A stretch of 20,100 nt of DNA from Candidatus Colicola coprequi (GCA_018065765.1 JAGHSR010000082.1:1-20100), one strand, 5' to 3'; shown: positions 1 through 8,792, counted from the first letter of the stretch. The notes: generated by a model not told the origin, from the sequence alone. Made by a program: numbers and translations.

Positions 1-649
1 ATACGGACCCAGTATCGAACTCTGCGGAGGTTGCCATGTCAACAACACAGGACGAATAGGAACAATCCGCATTCTCATGGAAACATCAGTGGCTGCCGGC
101 GTTCGTCGTATCGAAGCCGTTACAGCACGGGCTGCCGAAGAGATATACGAAGCGGAAGCGGAACAATTGCAGGCGGCTAAATCGCTATTCAACAACACCA
201 AAGACTTGCTCGCATCTATTCAACGCCTGCAGGAGGAGAATGCCGAACTCAAAAAACTTATGGAGGAGTTCGAGGCTCGCGAAATGGCTAACAAAACCAA
301 GCAGTTGATGCAGCAGGTTGAGACCTTCGGGTCACTACGTTTGCTCAAACTGACAGGCGAATATCCTGCCACTTTTGCACGAGATATGGTGCCCACGCTG
401 AAACAACAGTTTGACAATGAGCGATTTGCACTCGTTGCAGGAACCGTAGCAGACGGTAAACCCGCGTTGACCGTATATTTGAGTCAGCCGTTGGTTGCCG
501 AAGGCAAATCGGCGGGAAACCTTATCAAGATGGCTGCCAAACTGATTCAAGGTGGTGGCGGTGGACAACCCGCATTAGCCACTGCCGGTGGACGCGATGC
601 AGCGGGATTAAATGAGGCTATTCAGACAATATTGGACAATCTGCAGTAG
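1..649 (+). CDS. alaS: Alanyl-tRNA synthetase, C-terminal part (5' truncated by window edge)
   Basis: This is the last 215 codons of alanyl-tRNA synthetase, which charges tRNA-Ala in the cytoplasm. The open frame runs in from the left edge (first full codon at 2). It begins with the end of the editing domain: the metal-binding motif reads ELCGGCHV, where most family members have CGGTHV. The family signature AAGVRRIEAVT follows, then a Glu/Lys-rich coiled coil and the glycine-rich DHHA1/C-Ala segment GGGGGQPALATAGG near the C-terminus. An internal ATG at 77 is not the real start, because the conserved CGGCH motif lies upstream in the same frame. The stop TAG at 647-649 is followed after one base by the next gene's ATG, which suggests co-transcription. 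Identity is certain. The aminoacylation domain lies outside the window. Confidence 0.96.
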   Translation, partial: YGPSIELCGGCHVNNTGRIGTIRILMETSVAAGVRRIEAVTARAAEEIYEAEAEQLQAAKSLFNNTKDLLASIQRLQEENAELKKLMEEFEAREMANKTKQLMQQVETFGSLRLLKLTGEYPATFARDMVPTLKQQFDNERFALVAGTVADGKPALTVYLSQPLVAEGKSAGNLIKMAAKLIQGGGGGQPALATAGGRDAAGLNEAIQTILDNLQ

Positions 650-650
650 T

Positions 651-1100
651 ATGGATATCTCTTCCTTTCAATCTATCTTGCCTTCGCGACGACTGCACGA
701 ACCGTATCGCAGTGCGCTGCGCTTCGTAATCATTGGCAACATTGGCTCGTTTGTGCAAACAGGCTTTTTCCTGCTGGTGATGGCGTGTCTGTCACAGCCG
801 GACAAAAACACATGGCTCTACTACGTGGCATTCGTTGCAGGGTTTGTGCTGGAAATGATTCCCAACTACTTCATATCCTGTTATTACACCTTTGGCAAAG
901 CACCAACGATGAAGAACGCTTTAGGATTCAGTCTCGCACGTGCCGTGAACTTGCTGATCCAATTGATTGTTCTTCCTTGGGTTACCATTTGGCTCTATCG
1001 TCTCAGTAACGCCATCGTTAGTCTGATAGTCATTTTTGTGGCAGGAATTATCAATTATTTCATGCAACGTTTTTTTTTCAAAACGCAAAAACAGCAATAG
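651..1100 (+). CDS. GtrA-like small membrane protein
   Basis: The 149-residue product has four predicted membrane helices (about residues 20-46, 53-78, 88-113 and 118-140). The first follows a short basic segment, and the C-terminus is basic (QRFFFKTQKQQ). This size and the pattern RFVIIGNIGSFVQTGFFLL match the GtrA family (PF04138). Members of that family take part in flipping or transferring lipid-linked sugars, or in cell-surface polysaccharide synthesis. The start at 651 is chosen because it lies one base after the alaS stop. An upstream in-frame ATG at 612 would overlap alaS by 38 nt. The next gene starts 3 nt after the stop. No glycosyltransferase partner is visible nearby, so the substrate is unknown. 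Confidence 0.8.
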   Translation: MDISSFQSILPSRRLHEPYRSALRFVIIGNIGSFVQTGFFLLVMACLSQPDKNTWLYYVAFVAGFVLEMIPNYFISCYYTFGKAPTMKNALGFSLARAVNLLIQLIVLPWVTIWLYRLSNAIVSLIVIFVAGIINYFMQRFFFKTQKQQ

Positions 1101-1103
1101 TTC

Positions 1104-2381
1104 ATGCATGCCTACCGAGCCAATATCGTATATACTCCCACGCCGGACGCTTTCCGCTACGTGGAGTTGGGGTACGTCGTGGTAAACGACGAGGGGAGAG
1201 TAGTGGATGTGTTTGAACACTTGCCCGCCGAATACGCTTCGGTGACGGTGACTGATTTTGGCGATAAACTACTCATGCCTGCCTTTTGTGACATGCACGT
1301 TCATGCACCGCAATACCGCAATATGGGATTGGCGATGGATATGGAGTTGTTGCCTTGGCTCAATACGTACACTTTTCCGGAGGAGATGAAATACAAGGAC
1401 GAGGCTTACGCCAAACGTCTGTACACACGTTTTGTGCATGAACTTTGGATGCAGGGAACGATGCGTTGTGCCGTTTTTGCTACGGTTCATCTACCCGCAA
1501 CCCTACTATTGGCTGACTTATTCAACGATGCAGGAATGGGGGCGTACATTGGATTGGGCGGTATGAACCGACACAGCCCACAACCCCTAACCAACACCAC
1601 CCAACAGGTGGTAGCAGGCACCATCCAACTCGTTGAACATTGTGCCGCCTACAGTAACCATCGCGTGCGACCCATAGTGACACCACGCTTTGTGCCTTCT
1701 TGCACGCCGGATATGCTGCAAGCGTTGGGAGACTTGGCGCGTGATTACCAAATGCCTGTCCAATCGCACTTGTCGGAGAATATGAGCGAAATAGCGTGGG
1801 TGAGCAAATTAGAACCCGAAACTGCTTCCTATGGCGACGCGTACAATAAATATGGGTTGTTTGGTCAAACACCCACTTTGATGGCGCACTGCTGCTATAC
1901 CGAAGGCAAAGAACTGCAATTGATGCGGAACAATCGCGTTTTTGCCGTCCATTGTCCCACCTCCAACTGCAATCTCGCTTCCGGAATGGCTTCCGTGCGT
2001 ACCCTGCTGGACAATAATGTGCCCGTTGCGCTTGGAACGGACGTGTCCGGTGGTAATCACGCTTCTATCCTGCGCGTGATGCAGTATGCACTGCAAGTGA
2101 GCAAACTACAATACACCAACTCGCATGGCAACTTGCGTTTTTTGAGCTTGAGCGAAACGTTCTATCTCGGAACCAAAGCCGGAGGACAGTTCTTCGGCAA
2201 AGTGGGCAGCTTCGAACCCGGATACGAGTTTGATGCACTGGTGGTGGACGACCACTATCTCAATTTTGACAACTATTCATTGCCCCATCGGATAGAACGA
2301 TACATCTATCTCGGCGATGACCGCGATATTAAGTTCCGATTCTGCTCGGGACAACTAATCAACGAACCCAAACAAGAATAA
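1104..2381 (+). CDS. guaD: Guanine deaminase (amidohydrolase family)
   Basis: The 425-residue protein is a metal-dependent amidohydrolase that hydrolyses guanine to xanthine and ammonia in purine salvage. The zinc-site motifs are in order: HVH (His65, His67), SHLSEN (His222, Glu225), AHC (His262) and GTDVSGG (Asp313). Segments such as HAPQYRNMGLAMDMELLPWL and CPTSNCNLASG are typical of guanine deaminases rather than of cytosine or chlorohydrolase relatives. It starts 3 nt after the gtrA-like gene and ends 19 nt before lplA, so the three appear to be one transcript, although their functions do not obviously relate. The 3' spacer (2382-2400) contains CTCTAAACACT, which recurs at the end of the Na/Pi transporter gene. 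Confidence 0.9.
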   Translation: MHAYRANIVYTPTPDAFRYVELGYVVVNDEGRVVDVFEHLPAEYASVTVTDFGDKLLMPAFCDMHVHAPQYRNMGLAMDMELLPWLNTYTFPEEMKYKDEAYAKRLYTRFVHELWMQGTMRCAVFATVHLPATLLLADLFNDAGMGAYIGLGGMNRHSPQPLTNTTQQVVAGTIQLVEHCAAYSNHRVRPIVTPRFVPSCTPDMLQALGDLARDYQMPVQSHLSENMSEIAWVSKLEPETASYGDAYNKYGLFGQTPTLMAHCCYTEGKELQLMRNNRVFAVHCPTSNCNLASGMASVRTLLDNNVPVALGTDVSGGNHASILRVMQYALQVSKLQYTNSHGNLRFLSLSETFYLGTKAGGQFFGKVGSFEPGYEFDALVVDDHYLNFDNYSLPHRIERYIYLGDDRDIKFRFCSGQLINEPKQE

Positions 2382-2400
2382 CCTCTAAACACTACACTCC

Positions 2401-3015
2401 ATGTATCATCATATCGTACCTGAAAATCAACCACTTGCCTACTACCTCGACCAAGAACTGGAGGTAGCACAACACGTTACCGAACCTACTTTCTTCACAT
2501 GGATAGTGGCACCCACTGTCATCTATGGAAGACATCAGATTTTGGAACAAGAGGTCAATTTGGAATATTGCCGGCAGCACAACGTCGATATGGTGCAGCG
2601 GCAGAGTGGGGGAGGTTGCGTATATGCTGACCGTGGCAATGTGATGCTCTCATACATCGTACCCTCACCACATTCGCAAGAGGTGTTTGACGATTTCCTG
2701 CATTTGGTGAGCTCCGCTCTCAGACAATTGGGATACGATGCGGTCACTACGGAGCACAACGATATATTAGTTGATGGTCGCAAAGTGAGTGGCACGGCTT
2801 GCTATTCGCTACCCAATGCCACTATCGTACACGCCACGATGTTATACGACGTGGACTTTGATGCACTGGAAAAAGCCATCACACCTTCCCGTGAGAAATT
2901 AGAAAAACACGCCGTGCAATCCGTGCGCCAGCGTGTTCAAAATCTCCGCTCGTTCCATGACATGGGCGACGTCAACGCCTTCCGTGCCGCGTTTGAGCAG
3001 ATTATTTTTGCATAA
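2401..3015 (+). CDS. lplA: Lipoate-protein ligase (LplA/LipB-fold)
   Basis: The 204-residue enzyme belongs to the biotin/lipoate ligase fold family. It is expected to activate free lipoate with ATP and attach it to lipoyl domains of 2-oxoacid dehydrogenases or the glycine cleavage H protein. Visible motifs are the lipoyl-AMP binding loop RQSGGGCVYAD (about 67-77), NDILVDGRKVSGTA (120-133, with the key lysine Lys128) and IVHATMLYD (142-150). The small C-terminal accessory domain of E. coli LplA is absent, giving a short single-domain form that I recall as usual in Bacteroidales. It ends a plus-strand run and converges with the GH3 gene 27 nt away. I see no terminator hairpin with a T-tract between them. 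Confidence 0.88.
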   Translation: MYHHIVPENQPLAYYLDQELEVAQHVTEPTFFTWIVAPTVIYGRHQILEQEVNLEYCRQHNVDMVQRQSGGGCVYADRGNVMLSYIVPSPHSQEVFDDFLHLVSSALRQLGYDAVTTEHNDILVDGRKVSGTACYSLPNATIVHATMLYDVDFDALEKAITPSREKLEKHAVQSVRQRVQNLRSFHDMGDVNAFRAAFEQIIFA

Positions 3016-3065
3016 TCTCCTACCTCCTACAGCGTAGCGGTCTTACCTCTTACCTCCTACAGCCT
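3016..3065. repeat. Heptad-type repeat at the lplA/GH3 convergent junction
   Basis: The 13-mer TACCTCCTACAGC occurs at 3021-3033 and again at 3051-3063. Between the copies, TCTTACC units repeat with a 7-nt period. The GH3 stop codon (TAA on the minus strand, 3043-3045) and its last residues AVGGKR are read from this repeat. Related TCTTACC units end the large array at 18841-18945. Confidence 0.75.
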
Positions 3066-4791
3066 GAAAACCTCCTGCTGAAACAGGCAGTTTGCCTTGG
3101 GGTTCTATCTCGCCCAGTAGTATCTTAGACACGGCTATTTGGTTGACTTGCGAGTCCGCATAGCCAATCAAGATGCCGCCTACTTGCTGTATCCAAGGCA
3201 GGTGGTTCATGCCGTATGGGGTTCCAAAATGTATCAGTGTGGTACGTTCGTCCATGATTGGACTAAGCCACGACACATGTTCCGGGACTATCAAGTCGTC
3301 TTTGGGGCGACCGGCGGGGTCGTGACACACAAACAATATGTGCTCGTAGTCAGCCAATGCCGCATTCAAGGCTTCTACCTGCTCCTGATTGGCATCACGC
3401 GACAAGGTGAAATAGTCGATTGCACTACCCATCTTATCTGTCAACGTGCGGTATAGAAACGTGCCGTTTTCGGTAATTCCTGACTCCGGACAAAAGCCCG
3501 ACAGACCTTCCTGTTCGCCATATTGGCGTTTCATGGGAACGTAAGTGGCATTGTAGGCGACATAGGCAGTTTTGCGTTCTGCATTCAGCATTCTGCATTC
3601 GCCATTCTGTTGGCTTCCGCTCAGATAGGTGATAGAACGGTCTGACAGTTGTTGTATCAGTTGCTGATGTTCAGCAAAGCAGGCTCTCTCATTCAAACCG
3701 GTGGTGTCTATTTGTGCACTATATCCTTCGTCCAACATACCTGCTTTGGCTTTCAAGACGAGGATTTTCATCACGCGCTCGTTCAAATCTTGTTCACTGC
3801 ATTCACCCTTCACTACGGCTGCTTCTATCATGTCGATGGACTGCTTGACATCATCGGGCATCAAGAGCAAATCAACACCGGCTTTGTATGCAGCCAGGGT
3901 TACTTCGGCAGGAGATAGTGTTTCACTCACTCCGCGCATGTTCAGAGCATCGGTCACTACGATGCCTTCAAATCCCATTTCCTTCTTAAGCAGGTCGGTT
4001 ACTATTGGATAGGAGAGGGTGGAGACAGCGTCATCCAATGCCGGAATGTTGAGGTGACCTATCATCACCATAGCTACACCCTGACGAATCAACTCGCGGA
4101 ACGGATACAACTCCAGCGTGTCCAAACGCTCGCGCGTGAATGGCAGTACGGGTAGCGCTTTGTGCGAATCCACATCGGTATCTCCATGCCCCGGGAAGTG
4201 CTTGGCGCAGGCGTATATACCACCATCCTGCATACCACGCATATACGCAATCGCCATACGAGTCACCTTGTCACGGTCCTCTCCGAACGAACGAGTGTTG
4301 ATAACAGGATTATTGGGGTTGATATTGATGTCTGCCACAGGGGCAAAATTGATTAATATATTCATCACCCGGCATTCTTCTGCAACCGCCTTTCCCATTT
4401 CGTACACCAAACTATCATCGGTCAGTGCACCCAACTGCATTTGGCGTGGAAAGAATGGGAAAGCGCTATATCGCATCGATGGTCCCCATTCACCATCCAC
4501 CGATACCAACAGGGGAATGGGAGATAGTGCCTGCAACTCGTTCAGACGGACTGCGGAGCGAATAATGCTATCGTGCATGATAATCAGACCACCAATCCCT
4601 TCTTCGCGCACCAACGAATCACGGTTGGCACGTTTGGCAGGAGGATTGTAACTATCTACCGAAACCATCATCAGTTGAGCCACTTTTTGCCGAATGGTCA
4701 TTTGCTCCAACACTCGTTGTGCTTTGCGCTCCGGCGTATTACATCCCACCAACATTGCCGTGACTATAGTCAAAAGTACTATTTTTTTCAT
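3043..4791 (-). CDS. GH3 beta-N-acetylhexosaminidase lipoprotein (NagZ-type)
   Basis: The 582-residue glycoside hydrolase family 3 protein has a lipoprotein signal peptide (hydrophobic 4-16, lipobox LVGC with Cys17). It is therefore probably anchored in the outer membrane or periplasmic side. The motif KHFPGHGDTDVDSH (197-210) is the NagZ-type signature with its catalytic Asp/His loop, and Asp281 in VVTDALNMRG is the expected nucleophile. The substrate would be beta-linked GlcNAc, for example in peptidoglycan turnover products. Residues after about 350 form a partial GH3 C-terminal-like region. There is no beta-lactamase domain like that fused to many Bacteroidales GH3 proteins. Residues 395-406 are encoded by a heptad repeat, and the C-terminal AVGGKR comes from another. 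The start overlaps the pgi stop (ATGA), so it is the last gene of the lysS operon. Confidence 0.88.
   Translation of the reverse strand: MKKIVLLTIVTAMLVGCNTPERKAQRVLEQMTIRQKVAQLMMVSVDSYNPPAKRANRDSLVREEGIGGLIIMHDSIIRSAVRLNELQALSPIPLLVSVDGEWGPSMRYSAFPFFPRQMQLGALTDDSLVYEMGKAVAEECRVMNILINFAPVADININPNNPVINTRSFGEDRDKVTRMAIAYMRGMQDGGIYACAKHFPGHGDTDVDSHKALPVLPFTRERLDTLELYPFRELIRQGVAMVMIGHLNIPALDDAVSTLSYPIVTDLLKKEMGFEGIVVTDALNMRGVSETLSPAEVTLAAYKAGVDLLLMPDDVKQSIDMIEAAVVKGECSEQDLNERVMKILVLKAKAGMLDEGYSAQIDTTGLNERACFAEHQQLIQQLSDRSITYLSGSQQNGECRMLNAERKTAYVAYNATYVPMKRQYGEQEGLSGFCPESGITENGTFLYRTLTDKMGSAIDYFTLSRDANQEQVEALNAALADYEHILFVCHDPAGRPKDDLIVPEHVSWLSPIMDERTTLIHFGTPYGMNHLPWIQQVGGILIGYADSQVNQIAVSKILLGEIEPQGKLPVSAGGFQAVGGKR
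3574..3608. repeat. Five heptad repeats translated inside the GH3 gene
   Basis: On the plus strand the units GCGTTCT, GCATTCA, GCATTCT, GCATTCG and CCATTCT follow each other with a 7-nt period. They encode QNGECRMLNAER in the GH3 protein on the minus strand. The units are close to the CATTCTC-type units in the intergenic array at 18841-18945. The reading frame is open on both sides. Confidence 0.8.
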
Positions 4792-6119
4792 GATAAACGT
4801 TGTTTAATAGCAGCGGATTCTTTCTCGTAACCGGGCTTATCAAGCAGGGCAAACATGTTCTTTTTGTAGGCTTCTACACCGGGTTGATTGAACGGATTGA
4901 TACCTAACATATAACCACTCACACCGCACGCAAACTCAAAGAAATAAATCAATTCGCCAAGGTAGTACTCATTGAGGCGGGGTAGGGTGATTTTCATATT
5001 CGGTACACCACCATCCACATGAGCGAGCATAGTCCCCAATTCAGCCATCTTGTTCACTTCATCTACGCGTTTTCCGGACAAGAAATTCAGTCCGTCAAGG
5101 TTCTGTTCATCCTTCGGGAAAATCACCTCATGCTCAGGCTCAGCAACAGAAATCACGGTCTCCATCAGCGTGCGTTCACCCTCTTGTATGTACTGACCCA
5201 TTGAGTGAAGGTCTGTCGTAAAATCAACGGCTGCTGGGAAAATACCTTTGTTCTCTTTACCTTCCGATTCGCCATAGAGTTGCTTCCACCATTCAGCCAC
5301 ATAGTGCAATTTGGGATGAAAATTTACCAACAGCTCTACTTTCTTCCCCTGCTCCTTATATAGCACGTTGCGCGCGCACGCATAGAGTAACGCGGGATTT
5401 TCGGCAAAATCCGCTTGGTAACACACGTCTTGCATACGTCGTGCACCGTCAATCAATGCCTGTATATCCAATCCGGCGCATGCGATAGGGAGCAATCCCA
5501 CCGGCGACAAAACAGAGTAACGACCGCCTATATTATCTTCGATTACGTAAGTCTTATATCCTTCTTGCGTAGCCAATGTCCGCAAAGCTCCACGTTGCTT
5601 ATCGGTGATGCAGACGATGAGTTGACGTGCGGCATCCTTGCCCTGCTGCTTCTCCAACTGTGTCTTCAGCAAGCGAAATGCCAATGCAGGCTCGGTCGTC
5701 GTTCCGGATTTGGAAATACAAATGATACCGAACTTCTTCGTGCGAAGCAATGTCTGCAATTCGTACAAATAATCTTCGCTTATATTCTGACCTGCATACA
5801 CAACGGCAGGCACTTTGTTTTCCATGCACGAAAAACTGGATAAGAGAGCCTCGTTAACGGCTTTAGCCCCTAAATAACTGCCTCCTATCCCTATGCACAC
5901 AATCACTTCGCACTCGCGACGCAACAATGACGCCGTTGCTTGTATGTCGCTTATTTGCGAAGTTATATCATTGGGGAGAGTGAGCCAGCCGAGAAAATCG
6001 TTACCGGCCCCTGTGCCACACGTTAGAACTTGCTTTGCCGACAGAACGGCATGCTTTTGTTGCTCCATCTTGTCTGTGCAGACCGCAGAGACATAGTCGA
6101 ATGTCATATCTTTCATCAT
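4788..6119 (-). CDS. pgi: Glucose-6-phosphate isomerase
   Basis: The 443-residue cytosolic enzyme interconverts glucose 6-phosphate and fructose 6-phosphate. Motifs seen are IGIGGSYLGAKA (76-87), SKSGTTTEP in the phosphate-binding loop (136-144), GGRYSVLSPVG (198-208) and GESEGKEN (283-290) with the catalytic glutamate. GGVPNMK and AYKKNMF lie near the C-terminus, the latter with the expected active-site lysine. The length fits the short bacterial (Bacillus/Bacteroides) form. The start codon ATGATG at 6119 overlaps the gpsA stop by 4 nt (ATGA). The stop at 4788-4790 overlaps the GH3 start the same way, pointing to translational coupling. Confidence 0.96.
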   Translation of the reverse strand: MMKDMTFDYVSAVCTDKMEQQKHAVLSAKQVLTCGTGAGNDFLGWLTLPNDITSQISDIQATASLLRRECEVIVCIGIGGSYLGAKAVNEALLSSFSCMENKVPAVVYAGQNISEDYLYELQTLLRTKKFGIICISKSGTTTEPALAFRLLKTQLEKQQGKDAARQLIVCITDKQRGALRTLATQEGYKTYVIEDNIGGRYSVLSPVGLLPIACAGLDIQALIDGARRMQDVCYQADFAENPALLYACARNVLYKEQGKKVELLVNFHPKLHYVAEWWKQLYGESEGKENKGIFPAAVDFTTDLHSMGQYIQEGERTLMETVISVAEPEHEVIFPKDEQNLDGLNFLSGKRVDEVNKMAELGTMLAHVDGGVPNMKITLPRLNEYYLGELIYFFEFACGVSGYMLGINPFNQPGVEAYKKNMFALLDKPGYEKESAAIKQRLS

Positions 6120-7105
6120 GATAATTGATTGGTTAGTTCTTTGATTACTATCGCGGGAGACTGACGCTGATAGAGGATGGCATATACGGCATCCACTATC
6201 GGCAAATTCACTTGCATACGCTCGTTCAAACGATGGATGCAGTCCGTTCCGTAGTAGCCCTCAGCTATCATCTGCATCTCTATTTGGGCAGATTTGACCG
6301 AATAACCCATGCCTATCATCTGGCCAAATTGCCTGTTACGGGAAAATCGTGAGTAGCACGTCACCAACACATCGCCTAAATAGCCACTGGCATCTATGTT
6401 ACGCTGACCATGAGAGCGAGCCAAGGTAAAACGACTGATCTCCTGAATAGCGTTGCTGATGAGTACCGACTGAAAATTATCTCCATAGCGCAAACTATGG
6501 CACACTCCGGCTGCTATGGCGTAGATGTTTTTCATCACCGATGAGTATTCCAGTCCGTCCACATCTGTACTGGTGGTGGTGTGAACGTACGGAGTTTGCA
6601 GCAACCCGGCCATCGCATCCGCGCAGCGAATATCACTGCAGCCAATCGTCAGGTAACTGAGTCGGTCCATCGCTATTTCTTCGGCATGACACGGACCGGC
6701 TATCACCAGCAACTGTTCATACGGGATTTGATAGCGATAGTGAAGATAATCCGTCACCAACACGTTCTCATCGGATATCATGCCTTTCACTGCCGAGAGA
6801 ATAATCTTGCGTTTCATGCTGCGACGGAGCTTCCGCAAACTGCTCAATATATACGGAGACGGAATAGCAAGAACCAATATGTCGCTCTGAGCTACCACGT
6901 CATTGATGTCGGTGGAGAAACTAATCCGCGACACGTCGAAACAGGTATTGTTCAAGTAGCCCGGGTTCTTGCCCGTTTGCATAAATTCATCTATCACTTC
7001 TTGGCGTCGGATATACCACATGATGTGCTCTGTGTTTTCCATCACGATCTTGGCCAACGCCGTAGCCCAACTCCCGCTGCCTAATATGCCAATCGACTGT
7101 GCCAT
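6116..7105 (-). CDS. gpsA: NAD(P)H-dependent glycerol-3-phosphate dehydrogenase
   Basis: The 329-residue cytosolic enzyme reduces dihydroxyacetone phosphate to sn-glycerol 3-phosphate for phospholipid synthesis. The N-terminal Rossmann motif is GILGSGSWATALAK. Lys107 lies in SAVKGM, the family motif AGPCHAEEIA sits at 136-145, and the catalytic Lys192 lies in SVMKNIYAIAAG. The C-terminal signature GDVLVTCYSRFSRNRQFG is present. The start at 7105 shares one base with the lysS stop (TAATG), and the stop overlaps the pgi start by 4 nt. The order lysS-gpsA-pgi is, to my knowledge, conserved in Bacteroidales. Confidence 0.96.
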   Translation of the reverse strand: MAQSIGILGSGSWATALAKIVMENTEHIMWYIRRQEVIDEFMQTGKNPGYLNNTCFDVSRISFSTDINDVVAQSDILVLAIPSPYILSSLRKLRRSMKRKIILSAVKGMISDENVLVTDYLHYRYQIPYEQLLVIAGPCHAEEIAMDRLSYLTIGCSDIRCADAMAGLLQTPYVHTTTSTDVDGLEYSSVMKNIYAIAAGVCHSLRYGDNFQSVLISNAIQEISRFTLARSHGQRNIDASGYLGDVLVTCYSRFSRNRQFGQMIGMGYSVKSAQIEMQMIAEGYYGTDCIHRLNERMQVNLPIVDAVYAILYQRQSPAIVIKELTNQLS

Positions 7106-8688
7106 TACACTTCGGGTTTCATGGTTGGGAAGAGCAACACCTCTTGTATGGTTGGTTGCCCGGTCATCAGAATGGCGAGACGGTCTATTCCTATGCCGAT
7201 ACCTGAAGTGGGGGGCATTCCGTATTCCAATGCGCGCACAAAGTCGTGATCGATTACCATGGCTTCGTCATCGCCTTTCTTGGCAAGGTTCATCTGATCT
7301 ACAAATCGGTTGTATTGATCGATTGGGTCATTCAACTCCGAATATGCGTTTGCCAACTCCTTGCCATTGACCATCAACTCAAATCGCTCCGTCAATCCCT
7401 CTTTGCTCCGGTGCATCTTCGTTAGAGGAGACATCTCTACAGGATAGTCGATGATGAACGTCGGCTGAATGAACGTTCCCTCACAGGTCTCACCGAATAT
7501 CTCGTCGATGAGCTTGCCTTTACCCATTTTTTCGGTATCTTCCACACCCAACTGCTTGGCTATCGGGCGTATCTCGTCCTCGCTCATACCACTCAGATCA
7601 TATCCGGTTTTTTCCTTTATCGCTTCCAGAATAGGCAATCTGCGATACGGGGCTTTGAAATCTACTTCGTTGTCACCTATCTTAACCTTGGTCGTGCCGT
7701 TGACGGCTATGGCTATTCTTTCCAGCAACTGCTCAGTAAAGCACATCATCCAATTGTAGTCCTTGTACTGAACATACAGCTCCATGCAGGTAAATTCGGG
7801 GTTGTGACTGCGGTCCATACCCTCGTTGCGGAAGTTTCTACCTATCTCATACACACCCTCAAAACCACCTACTATCAGACGTTTGAGATACAACTCCGTC
7901 GCTATGCGAAGGTACAAATCCACATCCAGCGTGTTGTGGTGCGTGATGAACGGACGTGCACTGGCACCACCGGCTATTTGTTGCAGAATAGGCGTTTCTA
8001 CTTCTGTGTAGCCTGCTTCGTCAAACACCTGTCGCATGGTTCGCAAGATGGTGGCACGCTTTAGAAACGTGTCTTTTACTCCTTCGTTGACTACCAAATC
8101 TACATACCGCTGACGATAACGCTGTTCAGGGTCGTTAAATCCATCGTAGGCTACACCGTCTTTGTACTTGACTATAGGCAATGGTCGCAGCGACTTGCTC
8201 AGTATGGTCAGTTTCTTTGCATGTACGCTTATTTCGCCCATTTGCGTGCGGAAGACAAATCCCTCTATTCCAATGAAATCGCCTATATCCAGTAGTTTTT
8301 TGAATACGACATTGTACATTTGTTGCTCCGTAGTCAACTTTTCATTGGCGTTCTCATCTGCCGGTGCTTGGATGTCATCACGGCTTACATACACTTGTAT
8401 GCGCCCCTTTGAGTCTTGCAACTCAATGAACGACGCCTTACCCATGATACGCCTGGACATTAGTCTGCCGGCTATGCTAACCGTCTTTCCGGTGTACCAT
8501 TCACCTGTCGTGTCGGCTGTCTTAGTGCCATCTTCGGCTACAATATCATCTTTGAATAGCGCCTTGATATCCGCGGAATAACCGGTAACAACATATTCGG
8601 CAGCAGGATAGGGATTGATGCCCATGTCGCGCATCGTCTGCAGACTTTGTCTGCGAACTTGTTCTTGTTCTGAAAGTTCCATAATCAT
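7105..8688 (-). CDS. lysS: Lysyl-tRNA synthetase, class II
   Basis: The 527-residue class II synthetase charges tRNA-Lys. The N-terminal helix LSEQEQVRRQSL and an OB-fold anticodon-binding domain (about 69-165) precede the catalytic core. Motif 2 reads FRNEGMDRSHNPEFT (286-300), and motif 3 GIGIGIDRLAIL lies near the C-terminus. The protein ends PTMKPEV shortly after motif 3. From memory, many Bacteroides LysS proteins carry about 50 more C-terminal residues, so this is a compact form. The start MIMELSEQE at 8688 is favoured, with MELSEQE at 8682 as the alternative. It is the first gene of a four-gene operon with its promoter at 8756-8786, giving a 5' UTR of about 60 nt. Confidence 0.96.
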   Translation of the reverse strand: MIMELSEQEQVRRQSLQTMRDMGINPYPAAEYVVTGYSADIKALFKDDIVAEDGTKTADTTGEWYTGKTVSIAGRLMSRRIMGKASFIELQDSKGRIQVYVSRDDIQAPADENANEKLTTEQQMYNVVFKKLLDIGDFIGIEGFVFRTQMGEISVHAKKLTILSKSLRPLPIVKYKDGVAYDGFNDPEQRYRQRYVDLVVNEGVKDTFLKRATILRTMRQVFDEAGYTEVETPILQQIAGGASARPFITHHNTLDVDLYLRIATELYLKRLIVGGFEGVYEIGRNFRNEGMDRSHNPEFTCMELYVQYKDYNWMMCFTEQLLERIAIAVNGTTKVKIGDNEVDFKAPYRRLPILEAIKEKTGYDLSGMSEDEIRPIAKQLGVEDTEKMGKGKLIDEIFGETCEGTFIQPTFIIDYPVEMSPLTKMHRSKEGLTERFELMVNGKELANAYSELNDPIDQYNRFVDQMNLAKKGDDEAMVIDHDFVRALEYGMPPTSGIGIGIDRLAILMTGQPTIQEVLLFPTMKPEV

Positions 8689-8755
8689 TTTTGTTGCGGG
8701 ACGTCTAAAAACGTACCATTTTTATTCATTTGTATTGTTATTTGCTATTTGTCGG

Positions 8756-8786
8756 CAAAGGTATCACTTTTTTTTTATATATACAA
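8756..8786 (-). promoter_or_regulatory. Bacteroidales-type promoter of the lysS operon
   Basis: On the minus strand, TTG (8784-8786) is followed after 20 nt, including an A-run, by TACCTTTG (8756-8763). This matches the Bacteroidetes -33/-7 consensus TTG/TAnnTTTG. Transcription should begin near 8749. GCCGA follows the -7 element directly, as in other promoters here. Confidence 0.82.
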
Positions 8787-8792
8787 AATTAT

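Noticed and set aside
612..650. Upstream start of the GtrA-like gene overlapping alaS
   Set aside because: The ATG at 651 is one base after the alaS stop and gives a normal family length; the extra residues derive from alaS in another frame.
4118..4651. Plus-strand open frame of 177 codons opposite the GH3 gene
   Set aside because: It is the shadow of the GH3 catalytic domain, which has clear family motifs in the other strand; no promoter precedes it.
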